Under the pieces are notes generated by a model. It did not search any database. It was not told where the DNA came from and saw nothing but the letters and a program-made list of their open reading frames with translations. Below are positions 8,176 through 16,801 of a stretch of 64,000 bases of DNA, piece by piece (the stretch's first letter is position 1; each line of letters starts with the position of its first letter). Made by a program: the position numbers and the translations under genes. The stretch spans positions 3,133,501-3,197,500 of the forward strand of contig NZ_CP083951.1 of NCBI RefSeq assembly GCF_006440675.2, read 5' to 3'. The DNA is from Mesorhizobium sp. B2-8-5. Lineage in GTDB: Bacteria; Pseudomonadota; Alphaproteobacteria; Rhizobiales; Rhizobiaceae.

Positions 8176-9543
8176 TCAGGCTTCCTTCCTGTAGGAGGAC
8201 ATCGCCATGTATTTTTCCGCCACCGGCCAGTTGGCGGCGCGCGAGGCTTCCTGCATGCATTCGATCAGCGCGGCACCCTCGGTCGGCTGGCGATGCGCCT
8301 TCATGTCGCCGTCGCGATAGGCGTTGATGAAGCGGAACTCGAGCGGGTCCATGCCGATCAGGCGCGCCAGCTTGTCCATCTGCACTTCCAGCGCGAAGTC
8401 GCCGATGGTGACGCCGAAGCCGCGCATGGCCGACGAAGGGGTGCGGTTGGTGTAGACGCAATAGGTGTCGATCCAGACATTCGGGATCGTGTAGGGGCCG
8501 GGATAGTGTGCGGCGCCCTTCTGCGCGCCGTAGGGCGAGTGGCGCGAATAGGCGCCGGCATCGGTGTAGCCGGTCACCTTGCGCGCAACGATGCGGCCGT
8601 CCTTCATCAAGCCGTCCTTGATGACGACCTTCTCGGCCGCGCGCGGCGAGGAGATCTGCATCTCCTCCTCACGGCTGTAGATAAAACAGACCGGGCGTCC
8701 GGTTAGCTTGGCGGCGAGGATGGCGATCGGCTCGACGATGACGTCGACCTTGCCGCCAAAACCGCCGCCGACCGTGCCGCCGACGAAATGCAGCTTCGAG
8801 CCTGGCATCTGCAGGATGATCGAGGTGTTGTCGAGGGTGAAGAACATCGCCTGCGTGTTGGTGTAGCAGGTGAAGCGGTCGTTGCCTTCTGGCGTCACCA
8901 CGCAGCCCGTCGTCTCGGTCGGCGCGTGCTCGATCGGCGAGGACTGGTAGGACTGTTCGAGGATGTGGTCTGCCCCGGCAAAGCCTGCCTCGACATTGCC
9001 GAAGCGCACCTTGCGGCACTCGCCGCTGTCATAGAGGTAGTAGTTCTGGCCGTGATATTCGTTGACCAAAGGCGCGCCGGGCTTCAGTGCCTCCTCCATG
9101 TCGAAGACCGCCGGCAGCACCTCATAGTCGACCTTGACCTTGGCGGCGGCTTCCTGCGCCGCGCGCTCGGTCTCGGCCAGCACCGCCACCACGGCCTCGC
9201 CCTTCCAGCGCACCTTGCCGTCGGCGAGCACGGTTTCGTCCTCGGGACCGATCTGGATCAGGATCAGGATGGTGTAGACATTGTGCGGCACGTCGTTGGC
9301 GGTCAGCACCTTGACGACGCCCGGGTGCTTTTCCGCTTGCGACGTGTCGATCGAGCGGATGCGGGCATGGTGGTGCGGGCTGCGCACCATCTTCAGATGC
9401 AGCATGCCCGGGAAGTTCCGGTCGGCGAAATAGGCGGTCTTGCCGGTGACGTGTCCAGGGGAGTCGAGCCGCGGGCGGCCCTGGCCGATCTCATGCAGGC
9501 CGTCCTTGCGGACATCGGCGAAATAGTCCTTGCGCAGTTCCAT
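8176..9543 (-). CDS. Molybdenum hydroxylase, molybdopterin subunit N-terminal half (split gene)
   Basis: 455 aa, equivalent to the N-terminal a/b hammerhead domain plus the first molybdopterin-binding domain of xanthine dehydrogenase/aldehyde oxidase large subunits. Visible are RPRLDSPGHVTGKTAYFAD near the start, the glycine loop GGGFGGK at residues 259-265 and the active-site loop AMRGFG at 372-377. The latter resembles purine or aldehyde hydroxylases (RGFG) rather than CO dehydrogenase, which carries AYxCSFR. The protein ends at YRKEA just before the boundary where single-chain relatives continue. It lies 11 bp after the iron-sulfur subunit in the same operon. Confidence 0.9.
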   Translation of the reverse strand: MELRKDYFADVRKDGLHEIGQGRPRLDSPGHVTGKTAYFADRNFPGMLHLKMVRSPHHHARIRSIDTSQAEKHPGVVKVLTANDVPHNVYTILILIQIGPEDETVLADGKVRWKGEAVVAVLAETERAAQEAAAKVKVDYEVLPAVFDMEEALKPGAPLVNEYHGQNYYLYDSGECRKVRFGNVEAGFAGADHILEQSYQSSPIEHAPTETTGCVVTPEGNDRFTCYTNTQAMFFTLDNTSIILQMPGSKLHFVGGTVGGGFGGKVDVIVEPIAILAAKLTGRPVCFIYSREEEMQISSPRAAEKVVIKDGLMKDGRIVARKVTGYTDAGAYSRHSPYGAQKGAAHYPGPYTIPNVWIDTYCVYTNRTPSSAMRGFGVTIGDFALEVQMDKLARLIGMDPLEFRFINAYRDGDMKAHRQPTEGAALIECMQEASRAANWPVAEKYMAMSSYRKEA

Positions 9544-9554
9544 GGCTCGGTCCC

Positions 9555-10037
9555 TCAGGCGGCGTTCTGCGAGTTGGCGCGCGCGGCGGTCAGCACTGCC
9601 TGGATGATCGGCTCATAGCCGGTGCAGCGGCAGATGTTGCCGGACAGCGCCTCGACCACATCCTCGCGGCTCGGGTTCGGCGTGCGGTCGAGCAGCACTT
9701 TTGCAGCCATGATCATGCCCGGCGTGCAGAAGCCGCATTGCGTGGCGAACGCATCGAGGAAAGCGCGCTGCAGCGGATGCAGCACGCCGCCTTCGGCGAG
9801 GCCGGCCGTCGTGGTGATGGCCGCGCCGTTGCAGGTTTCGGCCAATGTCAGGCAGGAGAGCCGCAATTCACCGTCAATGATGACCGAGCAGGCGCCGCAG
9901 GTGCCCTGATGGCAGCCGCCCTTGGGCGATGTGTCGCCGATCTTGTCGCGCAGCGCGTGGAGCAGCGTCGCGCCGCTTTCGACGAACTCAGCTTTTTCAG
10001 AACCGTTGAGTGTGAATTGGACAGGTACTTTTGCCAT
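9555..10037 (-). CDS. Molybdenum hydroxylase [2Fe-2S] subunit (CoxS-like)
   Basis: Electron-transfer subunit of 160 aa. The plant-ferredoxin-type cluster is bound by Cys42, 47, 50 and 62 (CHQGTCGAC...C), and the second, C-terminal cluster by Cys101, 104, 136 and 138 (CGFC...CRC). Length and spacing match CoxS/XdhC-type subunits. It should pass electrons from the Mo centre to the FAD subunit encoded next door. Confidence 0.96.
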   Translation of the reverse strand: MAKVPVQFTLNGSEKAEFVESGATLLHALRDKIGDTSPKGGCHQGTCGACSVIIDGELRLSCLTLAETCNGAAITTTAGLAEGGVLHPLQRAFLDAFATQCGFCTPGMIMAAKVLLDRTPNPSREDVVEALSGNICRCTGYEPIIQAVLTAARANSQNAA

Positions 10038-10093
10038 TTTTCCTCCCTGCGCGCCTGCCCGGATCGACCGGACAGACGCGCGTCCCCCACGGA

Positions 10094-10888
10094 CTAATTC
10101 GACAACAACCGGCCGAGATGAACCGGCAGGACCTCGGCGCGGTACCAGGCGCTGGCGATCGGGTCGGTGATCGGCGCGATGCCTTCGCTCGCGGCCGCCA
10201 GCGCCGGCGCGATCTCCTGCGGCGTGAGCTTGCAGCCGAGCAGCGCCTTTTCGGCCGCTAAAGCGCGCATCGGCCGATCGGCCATGCAGCCGAGCGCGAT
10301 CCGCGCCGAGGTCACCGTGCCGTCCGGCGCGAGTTCCAGAAGCGCGGCGATGCTCAGCACAGACACACCTTTCGGCTTGACGCGCGATACTTTCAGGAAG
10401 CGGAAGCTTTCAGCCTTGGGCAATGAAAAGGTGGCAGCGGTGACGATGGCGCGGCTGGTATCGCGGCCGGCCAGGAAGGTCTCGACTGCCAGTTCGCCGT
10501 CTTCGGTGTCGACGGTCGCGTCCAGCGCCAGCAGCGCGACGGCGAAATCGCCATAAGGGGCAGGGGCGAACAGATTGCCGCCGACGGTTGCCATGTTGCG
10601 GATCGCAGGCCCGCCGACAGCGCGCGCGGCAGGCGCGAGCGCGGCAAGCTCGGGGTGGCGGGCAATCGCGGCCATGGTGACCGAAGCGCCGAGCCGGACC
10701 TTGGCGCCGGAAACCGCGATTTGCAAAAGGCCGGGATCGTTGACACGGATCAGGCTGGAGATGGAAACGTCGCCTTCATTGGCGGCGCGGATCACCAGCG
10801 TGCCGCCGCCAAGATAGCGTGCCCCGGCGGCTTGCAGCGCGGCGTTGGCGTCTTTCACGCTCGAAAAAGTTTGCAGCGCAAGCGACAT
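10094..10888 (-). CDS. Molybdenum hydroxylase FAD-binding subunit (CoxM-like)
   Basis: 264 aa flavoprotein of the CoxM/XdhB family. The two FAD contact motifs are visible: LGGGT (residues 26-30) and TVGGNLFAPAPYGD (around 104), followed by the CO dehydrogenase flavoprotein C-terminal region. Together with the iron-sulfur and the two molybdopterin polypeptides it completes a three-domain molybdenum hydroxylase. Gap to the iron-sulfur gene is 56 bp; gap to the upstream SRPBCC gene is 12 bp. Confidence 0.94.
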   Translation of the reverse strand: MSLALQTFSSVKDANAALQAAGARYLGGGTLVIRAANEGDVSISSLIRVNDPGLLQIAVSGAKVRLGASVTMAAIARHPELAALAPAARAVGGPAIRNMATVGGNLFAPAPYGDFAVALLALDATVDTEDGELAVETFLAGRDTSRAIVTAATFSLPKAESFRFLKVSRVKPKGVSVLSIAALLELAPDGTVTSARIALGCMADRPMRALAAEKALLGCKLTPQEIAPALAAASEGIAPITDPIASAWYRAEVLPVHLGRLLSN

Positions 10889-10900
10889 GGCGCGCTCCCG

Positions 10901-11344
10901 TCAGCTCTGGCCGGCGAAATGGGTCTTCAGGGCGTTGAAGCCGCCCTGGAAGACGTTGGCGCCCATGCCCTCGGCCAGCTTGTCGGCTTCCTCCGGTGCT
11001 GCGTCGAAGCTTGCGCTCCATTCGGCGTAGGTGCGGTTACCATCGGTGACGCGCCGCAACTGCAGCGTCGCCTTGTGATTGGTGAGCGGCTGCGGCGTTT
11101 CCAGGATCGAATAGCTGACCAGGAAATTGTCGTCGGAGAAGTCGAGCAGCTTTTCGCGCAGCCGAGCGCCGCTGACCAGCTGGAAGTTGCGCACGCAACC
11201 GATCGTGGTGGCGTCCTTGCCGTCCTCGATATGGCTTTCCACCATGCGCGGATGCCAGTTCGGCAGGCCGTTGAAGTCGCGGATGTGCGCCCAGACCTGC
11301 TCGACCGGCGCATCGATGACGCTGGAAATGGTGACTTTCGCCAT
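10901..11344 (-). CDS. SRPBCC family protein (polyketide cyclase/CoxG-like fold)
   Basis: 147 aa START/Bet v1-like domain protein. The N-terminus has the typical pattern (VTISSVIDAPVEQVW, then NWHP). Start at ATG 11344 was chosen because GGGAG lies seven bases upstream; a TTG 18 bp earlier would run through that site. Related proteins occur in CO dehydrogenase-like operons (CoxG) and may bind hydrophobic ligands or recruit the enzyme to the membrane. Role here is inferred only from position at the head of the hydroxylase genes. Confidence 0.85.
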   Translation of the reverse strand: MAKVTISSVIDAPVEQVWAHIRDFNGLPNWHPRMVESHIEDGKDATTIGCVRNFQLVSGARLREKLLDFSDDNFLVSYSILETPQPLTNHKATLQLRRVTDGNRTYAEWSASFDAAPEEADKLAEGMGANVFQGGFNALKTHFAGQS

Positions 11345-11469
11345 AGACTGGCTCCCTTGCAAAGATCAGGAGCAGGCTAGGGCGGCCGACGGGCCGGCGC
11401 TTATCAATGCGTCTTAAGTGCGTATCAACCAGTCGGAAAATGCGGCGACGGATCAGCCCGCAAAGGCGG

Positions 11470-12297
11470 TCAAGACACGGCTCTCGCGGCTTCGCGGTAG
11501 AGCGTCGGCGGCACGCCGACATGGTCGCGGAAGAAGCGCGAGAAATTACCCTGGGTGGTGAAGCCGAGATTGCAGGCGACCGAGATCAGCGGCTCCTGCG
11601 ACCACTGCAACTGGCGCACGGCTTCCTCCATACGCAGCGTGTTCCAGTAGACGTTCGGCGTCAGGTTGGTCTGTTCCTTGAACAGCGCGAAGAAATGCGG
11701 CCGGGACAGGCCGACCGAACGGGCGACGTCGTCGAAGGAGATGCGCTCGCAGACATTGGCCTTCATCAGCTGGATCGCCTTGCGGACGCGGAAATCGAGC
11801 ATCGTGTTGATGCGCGCGCGGGCTATCTGCGGCGCGGATGTCTCGGCCGCGTCGAGCACGCTGTCGATGAAACGCTCGATCTCGTAATTGGCGACGTCGT
11901 CGATACTCTCATTGTCGGTCAGGTGATCGAGCAGGTTCGCCGCCGCCTGATGCAGCCAAGGCTCCAGCGTGATCGCGGCTTGCGTGAACAGCGGCGCCGA
12001 CGACGGAAGGTCGCGGCGCCGGCGCGCCCAATCGGGGTCGATGTAGAAGGCGAGGAACAGGCCGGGCTTGCCGTCGCGGGAAAGGGCGTGGCTGTGCGGC
12101 TGGAACGAGTTGATGCCGGCCGCCGTGCCCGGCCCAAGCCGTACCGTCTCGCGGCCGATGGTCATTTCGCCCGCCGTGCCTTCCAACCAGATGATGAGAT
12201 GCGCCTCGCCGTGGGCATGGGTGACGAAGTCGTTGGCGACATTCAGCACGGAAACATGTCCGAACCGGCCCCAATAGAGCCTGATCGCGTCCGTCAT
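11470..12297 (-). CDS. AraC family transcriptional regulator
   Basis: 275 aa. The N-terminal half is a cupin-type sensor (THAHGEAHLIIWLEG), and the C-terminal half holds two helix-turn-helix motifs (FDDVARSVGLSRPHFFALFK and VACNLGFTTQGNFSRFFRDH). Start at 12297 has GGGAGGA upstream (revcomp of 12306-12312 region). It is encoded on the same strand, 125 bp upstream of the SRPBCC gene, and is the natural candidate activator of the molybdenum-hydroxylase operon; an effector is not evident. Confidence 0.93.
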   Translation of the reverse strand: MTDAIRLYWGRFGHVSVLNVANDFVTHAHGEAHLIIWLEGTAGEMTIGRETVRLGPGTAAGINSFQPHSHALSRDGKPGLFLAFYIDPDWARRRRDLPSSAPLFTQAAITLEPWLHQAAANLLDHLTDNESIDDVANYEIERFIDSVLDAAETSAPQIARARINTMLDFRVRKAIQLMKANVCERISFDDVARSVGLSRPHFFALFKEQTNLTPNVYWNTLRMEEAVRQLQWSQEPLISVACNLGFTTQGNFSRFFRDHVGVPPTLYREAARAVS

Positions 12298-12445
12298 GGG
12301 TATCGTTCCTCCCGCAGGCGACTGGCCTCCCTTCGCCTGCTGGGGAATAGTGCGGCCAGGGTGAGGCCGCGTCAAGGCGGGCAAGCGCAGCGGAACTTGC
12401 GCTCAAAGCGCCTGAATCGATTTTCAGACTGAGCGATAGGGGGAG

Positions 12446-13444
12446 CTAGTCACTGCGGCGGAAGTTGCGGACGCGGTCGAACAGCACCGCCAGGATGATC
12501 GCGCCGCCGATGAAAGTGCCTTGCCAGAAGGCGTTGATGCCGAGCAGGCCAAGGCTGTTGCGGATCACTTCGATGAGGGCGGCGCCGACGATGGCGCCGA
12601 GCGCGGTGCCGACGCCGCCGGCGAGATTGGCGCCGCCGATGACGGTGGCGGCGATGACCTGCAGTTCCATGCCGTTGCCGAGATTGGTGGTGACGGCGCC
12701 CAGCCATCCGGTCTGGATGATGCCGGCAATCCCCGCCGACAACGCCGAGATCATATAGACGACGACCTTGATCTGCTTGACGGGAACGCCGGTCAGCGTC
12801 GCCGCATGCTCATTGCCGCCGATGGCGAAGATGTGCCGGCCGAACTTGGTCAAGCGCAGGATGAAGCCGGTGATCAGCGCCAGGATGATCATGTAGAGCA
12901 CCGGATTGGCGATGCCGAACAGCCAGGCGCCGCCGCCCAGCGCCAGAAGCTTCTGATGGTCCGGTCCGAACTGGAAGACCACCGTGTTGTTGGACGCGAC
13001 CATGGCAAGGCTGCGCGCCACCGACAGCATGCCGAGCGTGACTACGAAAGGCGGGAAGCCGAGATAGGCGATGAGCACGCCGTTGAAGGCGCCGATCACA
13101 AGCGCGGTGGCGATCGAGGCCAGGATGCCCACTTCGATCGAATAGCCGGCATGCATGGTGACGGCGAGCACCATCGAGCACAGGCAAAGCACCGAGCCGA
13201 CCGACAGATCGATGCCGCCGGTGATGATGACGAAAGTCATGCCGAGCGCGACGATGGCGATGAAGGTGACATTGCGCGTGATGTTGAAAAGGTTCTTCGA
13301 CGTGGCGAAGGAATCGGTGGCGACGGACAAGAACAGACAGGCGAGGATGACCGCGATCACCACCCAGAAGGTCTGGTTGGAGAAGAGCCGCGACAGGAAG
13401 GTGTGCTGCTTCTGCGCGATCGTCTGGTCAAGGGTGGCTGCCAT
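12446..13444 (-). CDS. CUT2 sugar ABC transporter permease (RbsC/FrcC-like)
   Basis: 332 aa permease with eight to ten hydrophobic segments and the family hallmark GGIDLSVGS in the first third, plus GGNEHAATLTGVPV and VIGGANLAGGVGT. It follows the ATPase gene by 43 bp and should form the homodimeric channel of an FrcBCA/RbsABC-like importer whose receptor is encoded divergently at 14680. Confidence 0.94.
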   Translation of the reverse strand: MAATLDQTIAQKQHTFLSRLFSNQTFWVVIAVILACLFLSVATDSFATSKNLFNITRNVTFIAIVALGMTFVIITGGIDLSVGSVLCLCSMVLAVTMHAGYSIEVGILASIATALVIGAFNGVLIAYLGFPPFVVTLGMLSVARSLAMVASNNTVVFQFGPDHQKLLALGGGAWLFGIANPVLYMIILALITGFILRLTKFGRHIFAIGGNEHAATLTGVPVKQIKVVVYMISALSAGIAGIIQTGWLGAVTTNLGNGMELQVIAATVIGGANLAGGVGTALGAIVGAALIEVIRNSLGLLGINAFWQGTFIGGAIILAVLFDRVRNFRRSD

Positions 13445-13487
13445 TATCGACCTTTCCTGAGAGGCGGGGGCGCGAGGTTCCGCGCGA

Positions 13488-14231
13488 TCACGCGACCTGT
13501 TCGATGGCGCCGGTGATCAGCCCGGTGACTTCCTCGGGCGAGCTCGATGCGATTTTCTTGTCGGCAACCTTCCGGCCGCGCCGCATGACGATGACGCGGT
13601 CGGCGACGTCGAACACGTCCGGCATGCGGTGGCTGATCAGCACTACGGCGATGCCCTGGTCGCGCAGGTGGCGGATGAGGTTCAGCACTTCGGCGACCTG
13701 CCTGACCGAAATCGCCGCCGTCGGCTCATCCATCAGCACGATCTTGGCCTGCGACAGCATCGTGCGGGCAATCGCCACCGCCTGGCGCTGGCCGCCCGAC
13801 ATCTGCTTGACGAGGTCGCGTGGCCGCGTTTCGGATTTCAGCTCGGCGAAAAGCTGGCCGGCGCGCTTGTACATGGCGCCATAGTCGAGGATGCGGAGCG
13901 GACCGAAGCCGCGGCGCAACTCGCGGCCGAGATAGACGTTGGCCGCGGCCGTCAGGTTGTTGCAGAGCGCGAGGTCCTGGTGGACGATCTCGATGCCATG
14001 CTGGCGGGCGTCTGCGGGCTTGTGCAGGACAAGCTCCTTGCCGTCCAGCCGCATGGTGCCGTGGCTCGGGTGGAAATTGCCGGCGATCATCTTGACCAGA
14101 GTCGACTTGCCGGCGCCGTTGTCGCCCATCAGGCCGACGACCTCGCCGGCCTCCAGCGAAAACGATACATCGTTGACCGCCTGGATGGCGCCGAAATGCT
14201 TCGAGATGTTGGCGAGTTCGAGAACCGACAC
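13488..14231 (-). CDS. CUT2 sugar ABC transporter single-domain ATPase (FrcA-like)
   Basis: 247 aa with one nucleotide-binding domain: Walker A GDNGAGKST, signature MSGGQRQAVAIART, Walker B IVLMDEPTAAI, and a switch histidine (LISHRMPD). RbsA proteins have two such domains; a lone domain of about 250 aa is the FrcA arrangement seen in rhizobial fructose importers. The frame continues upstream, but GTG 14231 has GGGGAGG ten bases before it, so I place the start there. Confidence 0.9.
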   Translation of the reverse strand: MSVLELANISKHFGAIQAVNDVSFSLEAGEVVGLMGDNGAGKSTLVKMIAGNFHPSHGTMRLDGKELVLHKPADARQHGIEIVHQDLALCNNLTAAANVYLGRELRRGFGPLRILDYGAMYKRAGQLFAELKSETRPRDLVKQMSGGQRQAVAIARTMLSQAKIVLMDEPTAAISVRQVAEVLNLIRHLRDQGIAVVLISHRMPDVFDVADRVIVMRRGRKVADKKIASSSPEEVTGLITGAIEQVA

Positions 14232-14364
14232 CAGCCTTATGCCTCCCCATTTACGGCGCAGCTGTCGCCGACCTTTATCGGCGCCGCTTGCGTCCTGCTC
14301 CGTCCATCTCCTCCCGAACGGTGCGTCCACGCATTTAGGCAAAACCGGACAAGGGCGTCAATCA

Positions 14365-14377
14365 ATTGTCTGACGAT
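14365..14377. promoter_or_regulatory. Candidate GntR/FadR-type operator 1 (ATTGTCTGACGAT)
   Basis: Near-palindrome with the FadR-subfamily form TnGTnnnACnA. It differs by one base from the site at 16802-16814. Probable target of the GntR regulator encoded at 17846-18622. Confidence 0.6.
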
Positions 14378-14405
14378 TAATTTCGAGACTCGACGAAAAA
14401 TCGGT

Positions 14406-14418
14406 TTTGTAGGACAAA
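14406..14418. promoter_or_regulatory. Candidate GntR/FadR-type operator 2 (TTTGTAGGACAAA)
   Basis: TTTGT and ACAAA arms with a three-base spacer, matching TTGTnnnACAA. It lies 41 bp from operator 1 (start to start), close to four helical turns, so both sites face the same side of the DNA. Confidence 0.55.
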
Positions 14419-14679
14419 TAGGAATTGACGCTGGCGAAAAGCCGATATTAGCTAAGTCTCGGAGGAAGACTTGCCCATTGTCCGTCTATCCGGCGGAGGG
14501 CGGCCAGATGGTTTGAAGGTCAAGGATCCGGCTGCGCCAGTATTCGGGCAAACGGATCGGCAAATGCTTATCAGCCCGGCGCAGGACGCGACATCGAGAT
14601 GCTCGTCATGGTTCTTACGCATCCGGACTGATCAGTGTGGCGGGCACGCGGTGTCCGTCTGTTTCAAGGGAGGACTGAT

Positions 14680-15669
14680 ATGAGGAAAACACTTTTACTT
14701 GCCGCCGTCGCCGCCATGGCGTTGGGCGCCGGGCCGGCTTTGGCCAAGAAACAGCTCGTCATCGTCGTGAAAGGTCTCGACAATCCGTTCTTCGAAGCCA
14801 TCCATCAGGGCTGCGAGAAGTGGAACAAGGAAAACGCCAGCTCGGAATATGAATGCTTCTACACCGGCCCGGCATCGACCTCGGACGAAGCCGGCGAGGC
14901 GCAGATCGTGCAGGACATGCTGAGCAAGCCCGACACGGCGGCGATGGCGATCTCGCCGTCGAACGCGCCGCTGATCGCGCAGACGATCAAGAGCGCCAAT
15001 CCGTCGATCCCGATCATGACGGTCGACGCCGACCTTGCCAAGGAAGACGCCGCCCTTCGCAAGACCTATCTCGGCACCGACAACTACCTGATGGGCAAGA
15101 AGATCGGCGAGTACATCAAGAAGGCCAAGCCGAATGGCGGCACGATCTGCACCATCGAGGGCAATCCGGCGGCCGACAACATCCTGCGCCGCGCGCAAGG
15201 CATGCGCGATGCGCTGTCGGGCAAGGAAGGCCTCGCGGCACTTGCCGGCGAAGGCGGCTGGACCGAAGTCGCCGGCTGCCCGGTGTTCACCAATGACGAC
15301 GGCGCCAAGGGCGTGCAGGCGATGACCGACATCCTCGCCGCCAACCCGAAGCTCGACGCCTTCGGCATCATGGGCGGCTGGCCGCTGTTCGGCGCACCGC
15401 AGCCCTATCGCGACCTGTTCAAGCCGATGGCCGACAAGATCGCCAAGAACGAGTTTGTCATCGGCGCCGCCGACACGATCGGCGACGAGGTGGCGATCGC
15501 CAAGGAAGGCCTGGTGACCGCGCTGGTCGGCCAGCGGCCGTTCGAAATGGGCTACAAGGCGCCCTCGGTGATGCTCGACCTCGTCGGCAACAAGAAGGTC
15601 GACGATCCGGTCTTCACCGGCCTCGACGAATGCACCAAGGAAACGGCCGACACCTGTATCCAAAGGTAG
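14680..15669 (+). CDS. CUT2 sugar-binding periplasmic protein (FrcB/RbsB-like)
   Basis: 329 aa periplasmic receptor with signal peptide residues 1-22 (cleavage near ALA). The mature part begins with QLVIVVKGLDNPFF, the usual first strand of the Peripla_BP_4 family, and has TVDADLAKED and TYLGTDNYLMGKKIG hinge motifs. Start at 14680 has AAGGGAGGA upstream. It is divergent from its permease and ATPase, as in several rhizobial frc-like loci. Fructose, ribose or a sugar acid or polyol are all possible ligands. Confidence 0.93.
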   Translation: MRKTLLLAAVAAMALGAGPALAKKQLVIVVKGLDNPFFEAIHQGCEKWNKENASSEYECFYTGPASTSDEAGEAQIVQDMLSKPDTAAMAISPSNAPLIAQTIKSANPSIPIMTVDADLAKEDAALRKTYLGTDNYLMGKKIGEYIKKAKPNGGTICTIEGNPAADNILRRAQGMRDALSGKEGLAALAGEGGWTEVAGCPVFTNDDGAKGVQAMTDILAANPKLDAFGIMGGWPLFGAPQPYRDLFKPMADKIAKNEFVIGAADTIGDEVAIAKEGLVTALVGQRPFEMGYKAPSVMLDLVGNKKVDDPVFTGLDECTKETADTCIQR

Positions 15670-15699
15670 GCGCTGGTCGGATCCAGAACCAATGTAAAA

Positions 15700-15728
15700 G
15701 GGGCGCCGCGAGGCGCCCCTGACTTTTT
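15700..15728 (+). terminator. Intrinsic terminator after the sugar-binding protein
   Basis: Perfect 8-bp GC stem GGGGCGCC / GGCGCCCC with loop GCGA, followed by TGACTTTTT. It lies 31 bp after the receptor stop. Confidence 0.85.
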
Positions 15729-15761
15729 CAAAGTTGCATTCTTGATGAGGGCGCTTTCGTC

Positions 15762-16700
15762 TCAGATCTTCTGCTTCACGCCGTCCTTCGAAGGCATCAG
15801 GTCGACGCCATTGAGCTTGCCGATGTGTGTAGCGAGCATCGGCACATATTGCTCGACGGGACCGGTGGCGAAGGCGGTCGCAAAGGAATTCTTGGTGGCG
15901 TTGCCGAGTGGGTTGGCGATGCCAGCCGCGCCCGCCATCGATTCCAGATAGGTCAGGTCCTTGAAGGCGTTGGCAATGCTGAACTTGTGCGCGTCGCGGT
16001 CGCCCTCCAGCGTCCAGCGCATGAAGGTCTGGTAGAAGCCGCAATCCATGCGGCCGTTGCGGATGACGCTGTCGAAGCGCGGCGGCGAGATGCCGACCTT
16101 CTCTGCCAGCGCCAGCGCTTCCGAATAGATCGCGGCGTAGCCCAGCGAGATGAAGTTGTTGAGCAGCTTCATGCGGTGGCCGTCACCGGTGTCGCCGATG
16201 TGGACGATGCGGCCGGCCCAGGTCTCGATCACCGGCTTCAGCCTGGCGAACACCGCGCCCGGCGCGCCGACCATGGCGTCGAGCGTGCCTTCCCAGGCCT
16301 CCTTCGGCGTGCGGCTGAGCGGCGCATCGACATAGTCGACGCCGAGCGCCTTGAGCTCGGCGGCCAGGGCCACGGTGGAGACCGGATCGGAGGTCGAGCA
16401 ATCGACGACGACCGAGCCTTGCTTCAGGCCCTCCTTCAGCCCGCCAGGGCCGCGGATGATCGCCTCCACCTCGCGCGAGCCGGTGACGCAGATGAAGACG
16501 ACGTCGGAGGCAGCGGCCACCTCCTTGGATGTGGCCACTTCCTTAGCGCCGCGTCCCAAAAGGTCTTCCGCGGGCTTGCGGTTCTTGCGACCGAGGAAGG
16601 TCAGCGGATAGCCCTTGTCGACGATGTTCTTGGCGATGCCGTGCCCCATCAGGCCTAGGCCGATGAAACCGATTTTCTCGCGGGCAGCGGTGGTGCTCAT
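15762..16700 (-). CDS. NAD(P)-dependent beta-hydroxyacid dehydrogenase (3-hydroxyisobutyrate dehydrogenase family)
   Basis: 312 aa. The N-terminal Rossmann motif GLGLMG is at residues 14-19, the substrate-binding region includes CSTSDPVST, and the catalytic lysine is K178 in HRMKLLNNF. This family oxidises 3-hydroxyisobutyrate, tartronate semialdehyde, L-threonate and related hydroxyacids. Start at ATG 16700 has a GGGAAGAG stretch upstream. It is divergent from the epimerase gene across a shared operator, and the importer next door suggests a sugar-acid pathway. Confidence 0.9.
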   Translation of the reverse strand: MSTTAAREKIGFIGLGLMGHGIAKNIVDKGYPLTFLGRKNRKPAEDLLGRGAKEVATSKEVAAASDVVFICVTGSREVEAIIRGPGGLKEGLKQGSVVVDCSTSDPVSTVALAAELKALGVDYVDAPLSRTPKEAWEGTLDAMVGAPGAVFARLKPVIETWAGRIVHIGDTGDGHRMKLLNNFISLGYAAIYSEALALAEKVGISPPRFDSVIRNGRMDCGFYQTFMRWTLEGDRDAHKFSIANAFKDLTYLESMAGAAGIANPLGNATKNSFATAFATGPVEQYVPMLATHIGKLNGVDLMPSKDGVKQKI

Positions 16701-16801
16701 GTCGTCTCTTCCCTGTCTTTCGTGGTGATGGGCCCGCGCGGCGGGCGATTGCCGGAAAGGTTTTCGCGGATCGCGGTTGGCAGGCGATTGCGGAATACCA
16801 T

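Larger units (their letters stand above)
14232..14679. promoter_or_regulatory. Divergent promoter region of the FrcBCA-like importer (448 bp)
   Basis: No gene seen. The region separates the ATPase/permease genes (minus) from the receptor gene (plus) and carries two FadR-type palindromic sites, annotated separately. Local AT-richness around 14365-14460 contrasts with the flanks and fits a promoter. Confidence 0.65.

Noticed and set aside
7170..10888. CO dehydrogenase (coxLMS)
   Set aside because: The active-site loop reads AMRGFG, not AYxCSFR of genuine CO dehydrogenases, so I call only the broader molybdenum hydroxylase family.
14471..14683. A 70-codon open frame in the divergent promoter region
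   Set aside because: It overlaps the receptor start, lies beside the operators, has no ribosome-binding site and no family resemblance.
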